Assembly (NCBI GenBank): GCA_036244855.1
Contig: BQKZ01000159.1
Coordinates: 81,024-145,023, forward strand
Direction of reading: 5' to 3'
From: Temnopleurus reevesii
Lineage: Eukaryota; Echinodermata; Echinoidea; Temnopleuroida; Temnopleuridae
DNA: 64,000 nucleotides
Below the pieces are notes generated by a model. It searched no databases. It was given only the letters and a program-made list of their open reading frames with translations, and was not told the DNA's origin. This document shows positions 1 through 14,130 of this stretch, in pieces. Every line of letters begins with the position of its first letter. The first letter of the stretch is position 1. The position numbers were made by a program, and so were the translations under genes.

Positions 1-130
1 CCTGGGTTGAGTGCAGCACACTATGGGTAAATTTCTTGCTGAAGGAAATTAACGCCCTGGAAGAGATTCGAACCACCGACCCTCTAGTTAAGAGGCGAGA
101 GTCCGAACCACTACACCACGACGCTCCCAT
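1..130 (-). mobile_element. tRNA-derived SINE fragment
   Basis: On the minus strand it begins GGGAGCGTCGTGG with a box A-like TGGTGTAGTGGTTCGGAC and a box B GGTTCGAATC, followed by the GGCGTTAATTTCC body shared with copies at 50942, 56160 and 61932. It is cut by the window edge. Confidence 0.85.
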
Positions 131-308
131 ATAATCCCCAATCACCCTTCGCACGTCGCTAGCTTAATACGGTACGTCATACGCACTCACTTCATGCTCG
201 TCGAAAGAACAGATTGTTGGTAAAGTCAGGACAATCCTCGAAGCTTTATTCGCAGTGAACATTTGCTCTGAAATTAGATCCAACAAATGAGATTTAAACC
301 AGGAGAAC

Positions 309-399
309 ATGGCCTTTGATATGGGGAAGTTTCGGCTAATCTTCGTCATCTTCTTTGGTCTTATCTACGTGGTAAATGCGAGCTACAAGATCAGAATAT
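309..399 (+). CDS. GRIA-like: AMPA receptor exon 1: start codon and signal peptide
   Basis: ATG at 309 opens a hydrophobic leader ([16 protein letters not shown]) with a likely cleavage after Ala24, followed by SYKIRI. The donor is GTAAGT at 400. The exon ends in phase 1 and joins exon 2 to give RIYGIFDQ, the usual IGGIFD-like start of the amino-terminal domain. The ORF would otherwise run into intron and stop. Only about 180 bases separate the ATG from a SINE, so the promoter is not identifiable here. Confidence 0.8.
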
Positions 400-3300
400 G
401 TAAGTTTTTATGGCTTGTTATTTCGTTATTATTATAATCAGGTGCATTGTTGTCAATATCACCACTAATATTGTATTAACAATGCAGATTTCATGAACAA
501 AATAAGTCTCTGAGACGATCTTATTTTCTTAATATGGATTACTGATTCATATACAGCGAAATTATATCGAAAACATTTTATAAACCGTTCTTTGACAAAT
601 CGGATGAAATTCGTTCCAAAACGTAAATTAGTGTAATTCCATAGTATAAAGATGGTTGTATACATCTTTATATCAAAACATTCAATCATTGTTTCTATTA
701 GCTATATGACTATTTAGGAATGCCTTCTGATTTTCTTTTTGCTATTTTGTTGAGTTATACTGAAAGCTGCACGTTTTTCACTAGTGTACTTCTGTCAATT
801 TATTGTTATCTTTATAAGATGTGAAGTTCATATTTTCATCCACTTTTAACAATCCATTTTTTTTTTAATTTTCCTCTTTAGTGCCTAGGATCGGGCAGTT
901 AATTTCTCTTTTAAAATTATGTATGCAACGGTATGGTCTTCCCTTTATCATCTTTTATCATAACCCGTTTATACTTATATACTTATAAAATTTCTAAATT
1001 GTAATGTTTCCCGTCCATGGCAATAGGAAATTTAAACATATTGGCCCGTATTCCGATAACGAGGTTTAAGTTAACCCTGGTCTAAATCTGTAGTTTAAGT
1101 ATGGGTAGCCAAAAGTGCCAACATTTTATTTACAATGAATAATTCGTATGTTAACTGCTCTCTTTTCCCATACTCTAATCATGTAGAAAACTATTGAAGT
1201 TTTTATTCCGAGATAGTTTTAGATAATATGAGTGCCAAATGTGCTGGTAAATTAAACATTGACTATTATATATTCAAGCCTCTTTTGGCTCTCCATACTT
1301 AAACCCCTTAAACCTCGCTATCGGAATACGGGCCATAGAATATAAGACCATTTATGGTTATCATTCATCGACAAGTAAACTTTGATATACACGTGCAGAG
1401 CAGGAGAGAGAGATTCAGAAAAGGAGAGGGGGAGAGAGTAATTGTGTTTGTTCGTTTATATGTGTGTGTCTGTGTGAAAGTGTGTGTGAATGTTGCGTGC
1501 TAGAGAGGGTGTGTGATTTGTGTGTATTATGTATTTATTTGTTTATGTGTTTGTATCTTATATATGTGTGAGGTAGCCTGAATTTGCACGTATCAGTTTA
1601 TGTATATATGTGTATGTGTGCGTAGTGCGTATGTGTGTAGGTATGTATTTTTTGTTTGCGTGTGTGTGTGTGTGTGTGAGGCGGATATGGGTGTTGGAGG
1701 GAGGGAATATGATCAGAAAAGAATTGTACATAATATGATACAAAAGAAGCGAGTAAAAAAGCAGGATAGATAGAAATAGACAAGGGCAAAAAATAGAAAT
1801 AGACGATATGGTATGATTTATGATACCTGACCCGGTTGAGCTCCACACCAAGTCTCAAGTTTGGTCACGTCCCAGCAGTCGGAATAACCTATGATTAGTT
1901 CATGAATACTTAATGACCCCAAGGGAAATCATAAATCTTTGCCAATGCTTCGAGAATATCAATTTACCCCGACTGTAATTACAAACAACAGTGATACACA
2001 CGCTGAAAAGATGAACCCCTCAGTTTTATTTAATATCATCGCATCTTTGCTCGTTTGGGTTGCAATATTATGCTAATCTTCCAGGGAATGGAATTTAATA
2101 ATGATATTAATCGTCAATATAATCGCCCTTTGTTTCTTCAAATTTGACTTGAGTTGTGCATAATGGTTGATGTTGTACATAAAAATATCTAAGCATTGTA
2201 AAACATGAATAACACAATATGATTAGCATGTTATACTGCAGTAAATCTTTACTTTATTCAATATTAGAAAGATTTGCTTTCAAATAAATCGTTCGTTATC
2301 TCCAACAGGTCATATTTTTTGTTTAATATAAAGAAACCAAATTGTTATCTTGTTCGATATCTAGTTACTAATTCTTTGGCAACATTTTTTTCTAATATTT
2401 TTCCCAATGTCAATCTGTTTCCTTTCAATTTAATATTTACAGATATTTTTCTTTCCAATTTCGATTATTTCTCTGCAAACCTAAACGAATCATTAAACTT
2501 TTAAACGAATTCTTGTTCTCGAACGTAATTTGATAATCGCTTTTAGCATGCGTCTTTATTCAAATCGGCATTGATGAACAAAACAATACAATTGTAATAT
2601 TCGTATATTCGGATTCATTATAGTTGTACAACGGGAAAAGCTATACAGTTACACACCAGGGCGGTGTTTCACCAAGTTACGAAAGACTTTAAGAACTAGA
2701 TCTACGCATCGCTTTATGAAACACAACCCAGGGCGGTGTTTCACCAAGTTACGAAAGACTTTAAGAACGACTTTAAGATCTACTGGAACCATTTCTTGTG
2801 CGGAATGGCAAATAATCTTGTGCGTATTACACTCGTTAAAGTACTCCAGTCTTCCTTAAAGTCGTGCGTAACTTTACGAACGATTTGGGGAAACTACGCC
2901 CAGAAAAAAATAACACAATTTTGAGTCAAATTAATATCTTTAACAGCCACTGGTGTTGTTCAGGGTCTTAAACAACACCAGTAGGTGTTTCTATATAATA
3001 GTTTGATTCCAAATGGGTCTTATTTCAACACTTTTCTGGTGTGGACCTATTTGGATTCCTGCCGGTGTTAAATTGAACACCAGCGTGTTTGTCGTATAGG
3101 TCATTGTTGGAAAAACACGATATAAACTATTTCCGTAAAATAAAGTGAGTCTTGGGCAATAGATCCGTGCGCCGGTTATTAAAATACGCGGACACAACAA
3201 TCACCAGCCAGTTCTGATTTCAATAGCATTACAAAGGAGCATTGAATTGGTGTTTCGGAAATGGTTTATATTGTGTTGAAAATATTTGTGATTCTTATCT

Positions 3301-5280
3301 CACATTCACAGATGGAATCTTTGACCAGGAGGTGTCGGAACATGACCCAAAGTGCATCGGATTCAGACGTGGCATCATCAAGTATAATGTCATGAGTAAT
3401 AGTACTGGGAATCTCTTCCAGCTGATTGGTTATGAAGCTAGGATTCAAATCAATGATAGCTTTCCGTTGACCACACTAGGTAGGTATTAGAACAATATCT
3501 CATCCTCACATTTTGATTACCATGCTCTAACTCATTCAATGGGAGAAGTAAAATCACTATCCTTCTTGATCATGCCCGATACACGCACGATATCCATCAC
3601 CATCCCTCTTTCCTCCTCCTCCTCCACCTCCCTCATCTTATCTTCCTTCCTCTTCTTTTCCTCCCCTCTCGCTCCTCCTTACTCTTCACCTCTTTACTCT
3701 TCTCCTCCTTCTCCATCCTCCTTTTGCATCTTTTTTTCATCTTCTTCCTCTTCTTCTTCTCTTTCTGTATCACTCTCTTGAAAGGCAGATCAGAGATCTG
3801 TTTTAAAAAGGGTTGTAAACGGGAGAGTGGAGGGGGGAAATCATTTCTGTAGGATTTTTTAAAGCATCCCGCAGAGGCAGATACTAGTACTGGGAATCTC
3901 TTCCAACTAATAGGTTATAAAGCTAGGATACAGATCAATGATAGCTTTCCGTTGACCATGCTAGGTAAGTATCTCATAGGGCAGTCACACCAACAAACAG
4001 ATCCCATCCTGCTGTCATACCGCATCAACAAAATTGTAATTATCACTGTATTCTGATTGTAATCAGAATATTTCAAGGCTATTTTTCTTAACATCAATCG
4101 TACAAACTCATTGATTATTCATCAATGCATAGTTCATTGTTCGTATTTAAGATGAATCTGTACTTGGAGGTCGAGATAAGACTTGTAGGTGTGACTGCCC
4201 CAGTTATTGGTAAATAGATACCCCTTATCCAAATTGGATAGTCCCGACTCATAAAAATTCTTCGTTTTAGCTATTTTTGTATATGAATCCTTGCAAACGT
4301 ACAAAATAGCAAATTTAACAACTTTTGAGCATTCGTAGTTGTCTTTCATAAAGCTGTTCGTATAGATCTAGAACTACTCTACGAACGATTGGTGACCATT
4401 TCTCAGGTGCGATGTTGGCCCTAGGAGTTATCATTGACTACAGGAAAGGGTCACCGGTTGTTCGAAGTGTTGTGCGTACATCTACGAACATGAAACACAA
4501 CCCAGGTTCATCAATGACGGAGGGTGGTGGTAATTTCCTCTACGTATAGGCGTTTCTTTCCCCCAATGTATGGATGCCAAATGTTCTGAAATATGCACGA
4601 GGTGTGTATGCATGTACATTCGATTCTTCAATCACAACTGAATCACTCTTGATTCCATTATTGTTTTCTATTTTTGTTTGGTCCAGATCCTGTGGTATTT
4701 ATATCACCTTGTGAATATTTCGGAATGGTTGGTATCCTCACAAATTGTCCGTGTTTTCACGAACTGACGTGAGCCAAAGGGTATTGTTGCATGAAGACAA
4801 ATAGAGCGCCAATTTAACAGGCATACTATCGAACAACGTGTAAATTCTATAGAAGGACACGTTTCAATGGATTTGTAATACATTTCGTGCTACAAAATGT
4901 AACATCTTCGTCAAACCACGTACAAAATGTTCCGACAAACAGGTCGATATGCATAACATACCTGTTTAAAACGTCTGGACTAAATGAAGGGAAATTTTTT
5001 TTTGTAGGCTAAATCATCACGTGAACTTATATAGAAATTCGGTAAATTTGTCCACATTCCTTGTACTTCGCGTTCACAGTGCTGGTATGCAGAAGAAAAA
5101 AAGATCATAGTACGGGTGATTATTGCCAGAGACACTCTGATACACCACGTGTCTCTAGCGACTAAGGACTGCTCGAAATATCACACCTTTGGTGCTGTGA
5201 CCCTATCAATAATTCACACTCCGCTCGGTGCATGTGCCATGCAAGTCTTGATGGCGAAGATGAGTGCTAGCAAAGGATGA

Positions 5281-5337
<57 letters not shown>

Positions 5338-8300
5338 AGAGCGAGGAAGAGAGAGAGAGAGTTAAGAATGCTTAGGAATTGCTGTAAAAGTCAAATTAAA
5401 ATTTTTACTGAACATTTTAGAGCCCAGACTCGATTTTGAGACGACATGAATGATTATATTGTATGATATAGGCTAAAGACTTCCTCCAATATTACACAGA
5501 CACCATAGCCGTAACCACATTGATTAGACATATAATTTCCATGCCGGTTTCCTTTTTCCTTTACGAATTTTGGTATCCGCAATAATCGTTAGACTCTTTC
5601 AAATGACAAATATTGTTAAGATTCGATATTCGCCCTTGCATATGTTTATTCTCTTCTTTCTTCAATCTAGGTATAAACAATATTTATTTCTGATGTTAAA
5701 ATATGATAAATAAACCATGCCTAAATAAAAAAAAAATCATAAAAATAGAAATTTCACAATGATATGTACTACAATTTACTTTATTCATAAAACTATGATT
5801 AGTGTGTAATTGTGCCGAAAGAAACTTTCCTGGTACAAAAATTGTCAAAACATCTTGATGCTTTGCTATTTCGTGTTTGTTATGTTTCCACTGCGTGCTT
5901 CGTTGTTATCTATATTAGATGTGAAGTTGATATTCTCATTTGTTTATTGCAATTCATGCTGCTAAATCATTTCTTTTTCATTTTCAAGTGGGGGGTCAGG
6001 ACATGTAATTCATTTTCTAACTTGACATATATTTATGCTAGTTTATTGTAGACTCATGTGTTATTCAATAACCATATGCATTGCTGCATTGTATATATAC
6101 ACACAATTCTATTCAATTCAATTCAATTCAATTCAATTCAAAATGAAAGTCCGAGGACTAATAACATTTTGTTTACAAGCAAGACATAAAATAATCAAAT
6201 CAAATGAAAAGTAATATGTACATTAAAAAGAGGACAGTCCTACAATTAGCAAGAAAAGAGATATAGATAAGAGTAATTGAGAGGAGAAGAAGAAGTGTCT
6301 AGATCTAGGATGAGGGGGAAAGAGAGGATGATGAGAAGTAGGGGAAAGGGAGAAAAGACAGAAAATACGAAGAAAGGAAAAGTAGAAGAAGGAGAAAAGA
6401 AAGAAGAATTTGAGGAAAAAGGAAATAACAAATGACATTAGAATTTGAACCAAGAAATACACATTTAAATGGAACTGGGGTTTGGTTACTGAAAATATAA
6501 TGGACCTGGGTTTATGATATGCTGATTGGGTTTTAGAGAATAGAAACTGCAGGAGCGTTGATATTCTTACAAGAATAAAAAAAAAATTGACATGAAACTA
6601 AAATTATTGCTATGAAAAAGTATGAGGAGTAATGGTGGACCGGAATTGCATTTCAATTGCACAAGAAAATTCAAATTTGAATATATTATAAAACAGCAGG
6701 ATACAGTAGATAAAATATGGAATAAAATTGAGTTGCATATACAAAAATCAGGGCTTAATTACTAACTAAAAATATATATATATACGCCCGAATTTGTGAT
6801 GAGAGGATTAAAATGTATAAATGAAAAAAATTTGTCATGAAATTTATTAATTAGTTTGAAATGGTATCCCGGGAATGGTAATGATATAAAAGACCAATGA
6901 TTATACAGATAACTGAAATTCTACTGCAGAGGGAAGACAGACTGTTAAAATCACCCCTGTCCAAAAAGTGCTGGGTAATAAAATTATTTTTGCATACTAC
7001 CAATCGACTTTTTTTCCTCATCATGATGCAAAATCATTGTATTTTGAATAGGCCTGTGTATTGAAAGCTTTCATGTGATGCTGGAATTAAAAAAAAATCG
7101 TTTTATATTTTGACACCAAACCGTCAAGATAGAGGTGGTTGAACATACATGAGTAAGAATGGAATTGCATTTTGTTGTTAATCGTTTATTTATTTTAAAT
7201 GTTTGTTCTTTGAATGTTTGTATTGGAATTTGGAATTTATTCATTTGAACGTCATTGACATGTACATGTACATGTATTGACGGAAAATAAAATTATTAAT
7301 TTGAAAAACGTCAATCAATCAAAGGGAAAAGTCATGGTCAATCACTCGTACATGCCCTTGTCTTTTTGCAACAAATTACAAATCTGATATTACAAAATCC
7401 TTCTAAATCTATATAGCACCGTGGTTATTGTTGCTATGTATCAAATAAGCTTCAGGCTACTACATGAGGTGACAACGATTTGTTTGGTTAACATTGCCGA
7501 AAAGACCAATAATTTTCATGGATTATACCCTTTTTCCCCATATTCATTTTCTCTCTAGTATGCCGAGCTCTGAGTGAGAACTACGTGCTGCTAGCCGGTG
7601 ACTCTGACGTGAACACCATCTATACCGCCGCCTTCACTAGCCGCGAGGTGAAGATCCCTTACTTCGTAACAAGCTTCGCGCCACGGGATGTCTATGCGGA
7701 CTTTTCATCCGAGTTCCTGCTGGCCATGCAACCCGAGGTCCTGCAGCCCCTGGTGGACTATATAAACTACTTTCACTGGACTACTCTGGTGTATATTTAC
7801 GAAGGGCAGGAAGGTAGACATAATTTACTCGATTTCTGTTTTTTTGTGATCTTTCATTATAACTTTCCAGTTCATATCACTCGAATTATGTTCTAAAATT
7901 ACATTATCCTACCTTTAAATAATATGCATATCGATTGTGATTGTTGCATAAAACACTGATTTGTATTATTCCGATATGTTTTGATAATTAATTTATTGCT
8001 TGATCGTGATTAGACCTATTACTAGACCAACATTAATCTTAGGAAAAAATGAGCGCCTTTTACCAGATTCTGCTCGATCCAATTGCCACTTAAACCTGAA
8101 CCAATTTCCATTACCAGATTGTAATGCTCGCACATTTCATGACACAGAGAGATTAGTTAATCACCATACAGATGGTTTTTCGAGGATCGTCCTTTTTGGG
8201 ATTGCAATATTTGCCCAAGGAAGGGTTTTATCACCTTGCATACAAATTTATTCCACAAGATATTTCCCAGGAGCTTCCCCCAAACTTAAAAAAAGATCCG

Positions 8301-11300
8301 TCAGTCAAATTAAGATTCAAGGTACAAGGTTAATTTTCAATTACTTTTCTTTTTTCATAGGTGCACATCATTTGTTAACATGAATATGAACAAAACGACA
8401 ATAACAAACACAACAGTCATTATTGTTATTGTTATTGTTTTATTATTTTCATCACCGGCAGGGTTTCTCCGCCTCCACAACCTGTTGGATCTGGTCCGTC
8501 CACTAGGCATCGACATCGATCATCGTCGGATCTACCTTGACACCGTGAACGAGACCCTGGTCGAACTCAAGGAGACCGGTAAACATAGGATCATATGCGA
8601 CGCTCGTCTGGATATCACTAAGGCTGTTTTGTCTACGGTGAGTATCTCTTGAAATCATTATCTATGTTGCCTAATCATTATAATTTAATGTTCAAATCGT
8701 AAAAAATGTTATTGAAATATAAAAATAAATCAAATAATATAGAATAAGGTAACGCCTCTTCGTAGTGAAATCAGTTCGTAAAGTAATAGATAATCCCGTA
8801 AAAGTAGTCAATAGCTTTGCCACGGTACTGTGAGCACACTCCAACATATGTCCACTCGCTTGACAATAACCAACATAGCTCAACGAAAACTTACACATCG
8901 CTCCGAGGTTTCAAATAAAGGAATATAGATATTATGAGATGAACTATGAAAAGAAGCTGCTCGTGTCATCTTAAATTGGTTCTTAAAACTTAATTCTTTC
9001 AGTCTTTATACTTCTTATATTTAAGATGTTATTTTTGCATTTCACCTCTTGCAATTCAGAAACCATTACATCATTACTTATATCTGCCCAAATGTACAGG
9101 CTATGGATCTGGAAATGGTGACTGCATCATATCACATTATCTACATGAATTTGGTAAGATTATTCATCTTCTACGTTGGATTTACATGTACTTGTACACA
9201 ATAAAGTCTAAAGATTGTCATGACCATCACCATTATTATAATGAAAGAATAAAATCTTTTGATCACCTAGCATAACTACTACCATTCTCATTGGAATAAT
9301 AATTTGTACTGAAAAATCAAAATTCTATTACCAAGTTTATCATTCAAACATTATTACAGCTAAGATAACAAACCAATCAACAGTTCCCTCTTAGGCCATC
9401 CGTAATAAACACGGATCGATTTAATTCTGGAATTTGTTTCAGCTAAAACCCCGATTCAACACGGCTCAGCACGATTCTTTGTCAATATTCATCGAGTCAA
9501 GTCCGGGACAAAGATTCGTGTTGTGTCGTGTTGAGTCGGGTCCTCTATGTGACTGGGGCTTTACTACGATAATGTTCTTTTCCTCTGTAGGATTTTGATA
9601 CCATCGATACAAGTAACATGTCATTTGGCGGTATGAACCTGACGGGCTTCTCACTGATTACAAACAAAAGCAGTGAAGCATACCAAGATCTCTTTAATTG
9701 GTGAATGAGCGGCCAAATTCAGACAATAATCATCGTCATTAACAAATATAATAAGAGTATAAAGTGTTAATTGTTTAATCACTTTCTATTACTACCACCA
9801 TTCTCATTGGAATAATAATAATCTGCACTCAATAATTAAAAATCATTACCGCTTTTGTCATTGGAACATTATTACTGATAAGATAAACAAACCAGTCAAC
9901 ATTTTCCTCCTAGCCCATCCGTAATATAACTAATTAATTCAGTTCTAACATTATTCCAGTCACACAGAGTCCCGATTAAATACGATTCTTTGTCATTATT
10001 CATCGAGTCAAGTCCTGGACAAGGATTCATGTTGTGTCGTGTTGAGTCGGGTCTTCTATGTGACTGGGGCTTTACTACGATAATGTTCTTCCCCTCTATA
10101 GGATTTTGATACCATCGATACAAGTAACATGTCATTTGGCGGTATGAACCTGACGGGGTTCTCATTGATCACGAACAAGAGCAGTGAAGCATACCAAGAT
10201 CTCTTCGGTGATTGGGCGGGAAGATCTAGAAAATAACCATCGTCATTAATCATCGTCATTGTACTGAAAAATCAAAATTGTATTGCCCAGTTTGTCATTC
10301 AAACATTTTTCCCTGATTATATAAACAAACAAATCAACAATTTCCTCTTAGCCCATCTGTAATAAAAACTGATTCATTAAAAGCTAGAATTTTTCTCCGT
10401 TAAAGTCCCGATTTAAGACGACTCAGCACGATTCGTTGTCATTGTTCATCCAGTCAAGTCTTGGACAAATATTCATGTTATGTCGTATTGAATCGAAGCT
10501 TTTATGTGACTGGGGCTTTACTACGATAATGTTCTTCCTCTCCATAGGATTTTGATACTATCGATACAAGTAACATGTCATTTGGCGGTATGAACCTGAC
10601 GGGCTTCTCATTGATCACAAACAAGAGCAGTGAAGCATACCAAGATCTATTTGGTGATTGAGGAGCCAAATTTAGGAAATCATTATAATAATAATAATAA
10701 TAATAATAATAGGGTACTTTTAATGCGCCAGATTCCACATGAATAATGTGCTCAAGGCGCAGGACAGGAAAATTTAAAGAGAGGTAGAAGCAATAGGTAC
10801 AACAACAAAAAGCACAAATAGATAAGAAATGAGATATATATGTGTAGATACTAATTGAAAGCACTTATGAACAGATGGGTTTTGAGCGTCATTAACATAT
10901 GAATAAAATCATTTGATCCCATTCTATTACTACCAACATTCTTACTGGAATGATAATTTGTATATCTTTTACCGAGTTTGGCATTGAAACATCATTACTA
11001 TGGGATAAACAAACCGATCTACATTTAACACGTACATTTGCGGTTGTTCATATAGGTAGTGTTAATAGTACGGAAGTGATTTTGCGCAATGTAAATAGGG
11101 CGCGCACCGATGTGTGCTAGGAAGAAAAGTATCCATAATGCTCCCTGAGATAAACAATCGTAAAGGCACGTACTCTCTACATAATGATAGAATTTATTTC
11201 AGCTAAATACAATTATGTTTTCTCCTCTGTAGGATTTTGATACGATAGACACAAGTAACATGTCATTTGGTGGTATGAACCTGACGGGGTTCTCACTGAT

Positions 11301-14037
11301 CACAAACAAGAGCAGCGACGCATACCAAGATCTGTTTGGTGATTGGGCTGGAAAGTTTAGAGAGTCTAATCCAACACTGGCCAACGCAGAGGTCGGGGTA
11401 AGTAGATGTTTCTTTCTTTTCTTCAGCATGGTTTTGTTCGTTTTATATAGTTATTTTACTACCGACTGTGCCCTTCATGGCAGCCCAGAGCTGTGTTTCA
11501 CCAAATCGTTTGACAGTTACGAACGACTTTAAGAAAGGCTGGAGTACGTTAACGAGTGTGTACGCAATACGATATACACTATTTCCGTAAAATAAAGTGG
11601 GGCATATATTATAGCCGTACGCCGCGTATGCGGACACAACGATAAAAACCGGGTCCGATTTGAATAGCACTAAAAACATGAAAAAGGCCCATTAGAGAGG
11701 CGTTTGGCTTGACTATATACGGAAAAAGGTTTATATCGTGTTACACGTGACATCCTCGATCATTCGGCACAAAAACTGATACCAGTCGTGCCTAAAATCG
11801 TTCTTGAAGTCGTTCGCAACTTGGTGAAACACCACCCAGATCCTATTTTTACCCATATCTCAGCGAACAACACTCGCAAAGAAATCGCTCATGAAACCTT
11901 TTTTTTCAGTACCTTTCTTCAGTACTATTACGATGCAATATACCCATTCACGATCTCTGCGGGGTGACAGTAGCTGCAGTCCATAGTGTTAACGAGTCGA
12001 GTGAAATATTATCCATCGGGATTTTTGCTTTTTCTTCCTTTCTTTTGCCATAGTACGAGGCCAAACTAGCACATGACCTACACAGAGTGGCACTACCTGC
12101 GGTCCATTGTGCCTATGAATCCGTCGGATATTCGTCTTTCGTAAACTCGGTCTTTTTGTTCTCTATCTCCTTTCCGAAGTACAAGGCTGAAGGATGAGTA
12201 TGACTACTGTCTACAACAGCTACGAGTCTGGCAGACATTTGCCGCTACCCGTTATTAATCTGAACCCTTTCCTCTTCTTCCATAGTACGAGGCCATACTT
12301 GCGCACGACCTATGCCGTGTCACAGTCGCCGCTGCCCGGAACATTTATGAGTCCGGCAAACAGTTACCACTACCCTCAATCACTTCATACCATTCATGCT
12401 ATGAGGAGATGAAGGTAGGGAACGGGACAGAGATCAGAACCAAGCCCTCTGTGGTAGGACCAATCCTACTAGATGCGATCAAGAGGGTAATTACAAACTT
12501 TGATTACTACGGACGAATAGCGCTGAAGAGCGCCAAAAGACTGCCGAATGGTGCCTAAGAGATGCCGAAGAGTGGCAAAGAGTGTCGAATAGATACTCGA
12601 CGGCAATCTTTGGCACCCTTCGGCACGCTTCTGCTTTTAGTATGACCGGAAGCATGCAATGTAGAAAAATCAATAAAGAACTGCTGTGTTTGGTCTCAGA
12701 TTGTTAGACACACCGTTAAAATTTGAGAAACGGGAGACAGTTTGTTCAACGATTGTTCTGGTATCACGATTTATTTCTGCTTTAACTATTCCTCTTTGGT
12801 ATTTTTTGTTACTTTTTAGACGGCATCAGATCAGTTGAGTGGCAGAGTTCAGTTCGATGAGAATGGTTCAAGAACCAACTATTCTCTCCAGATTCTTGGT
12901 CTTCACAATGGTGTAGTGCAGCAGGTGAGAATTATTTCGTGGTTCTGTGAAGTATGTGTGATCCCGTTTTCAGATATTTTGTGATCATGTCTCACTGTTG
13001 TCTGGTCTCGCGGTGGTTTAGTCGATATACGCAGACTTGCTACATTTCTGTGAGCAGCCTTTACTACTTCCACAGACTCGAATGCTATTTAAGACGTTAT
13101 ATCTACGGGGAGCCAAAGTGGAGAATAATGTGCTCTGGATACAATGAGGTGTTAGGGGCCTTACAAGTCATTTTGTTTAGAAAGTAACAACCTTTACCAA
13201 ATGCGTAAATGACCGCTAGCATTGCTTACCGACAATATCATGCCACCGAAATTTTTCCGACAGGAAATCGTTCCGGCATATATAGAATTTTTGAAAATCT
13301 ATTCTCGTCCAGTTATTCACATTACTTGGTTCACAATCAACAGAGACACTTCGGTATGGTTGAAATTGTTTCAGTTGAAATCAATCCCATCCCTTTTTAA
13401 GAATATCAAATTAACATCTTATTCTTCTATTTAAAGCATTCTCTCTTATTAGTACTCACTATATGCATGTTGAAACGTATTTTAAGGAATCTTTATAATA
13501 TTTGCATAAGAATTGTTCAAGTATGATTACTAAAATACCATTGGACATTATGTATTACAATTAGGAATAAAGGGTTATGTAAAATTTCTTTCTGTTCATC
13601 TATAACTTTCTCTCAATATCATTTTCGACCACATTGATGTCCCAGCGTTAATATGTTGTCTTACCTTTCCGTATACGCCCACAATCAAAAATTGATTATT
13701 ACGGTATTTTAAGTGTAGATCGCGACCAGACTAAGTTATACTCAATTAGTGTTCTATTGTAATTATTATACAAATATTCAATCAGATTAAATTCAAAATA
13801 ACATTTCTTTATATATATTGATAAATTGTTTTGCATTTTTTGTTTATTCATCTGTAGGTTGGTACTTGGAGTCAAAACAGTGATCCTCCGATCTACTTCT
13901 TTGACAGTGACACACATGGCCGAAAGGGAAGTCATGATTACGAGAATAGGACATTTGTCATCACATCGGTGTTGGTAAGAAATCAAAATGGCACGTTGAA
14001 AAAAAGAAACAAGAATAAGACAAACAGGAAGAAGAGA

Positions 14038-14093
<56 letters not shown>

Positions 14094-14099
14094 TAATAA

Positions 14100-14130
<31 letters not shown>

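Larger units (their letters stand above)
400..3311 (+). other. Intron 1 with foldback elements and repeats
   Basis: No gene is seen. It holds a foldback element starting GGCCCGTATTC (1042-1335), purine-rich and (TG)n tracts (1400-1680), a pair of related gggc-gtgtttcacc repeats (2659-2901), short palindromes around GGTGTTGTT (2940-3000) and a second foldback element (3114-3277) ending 34 bases before exon 2. Confidence 0.7.
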
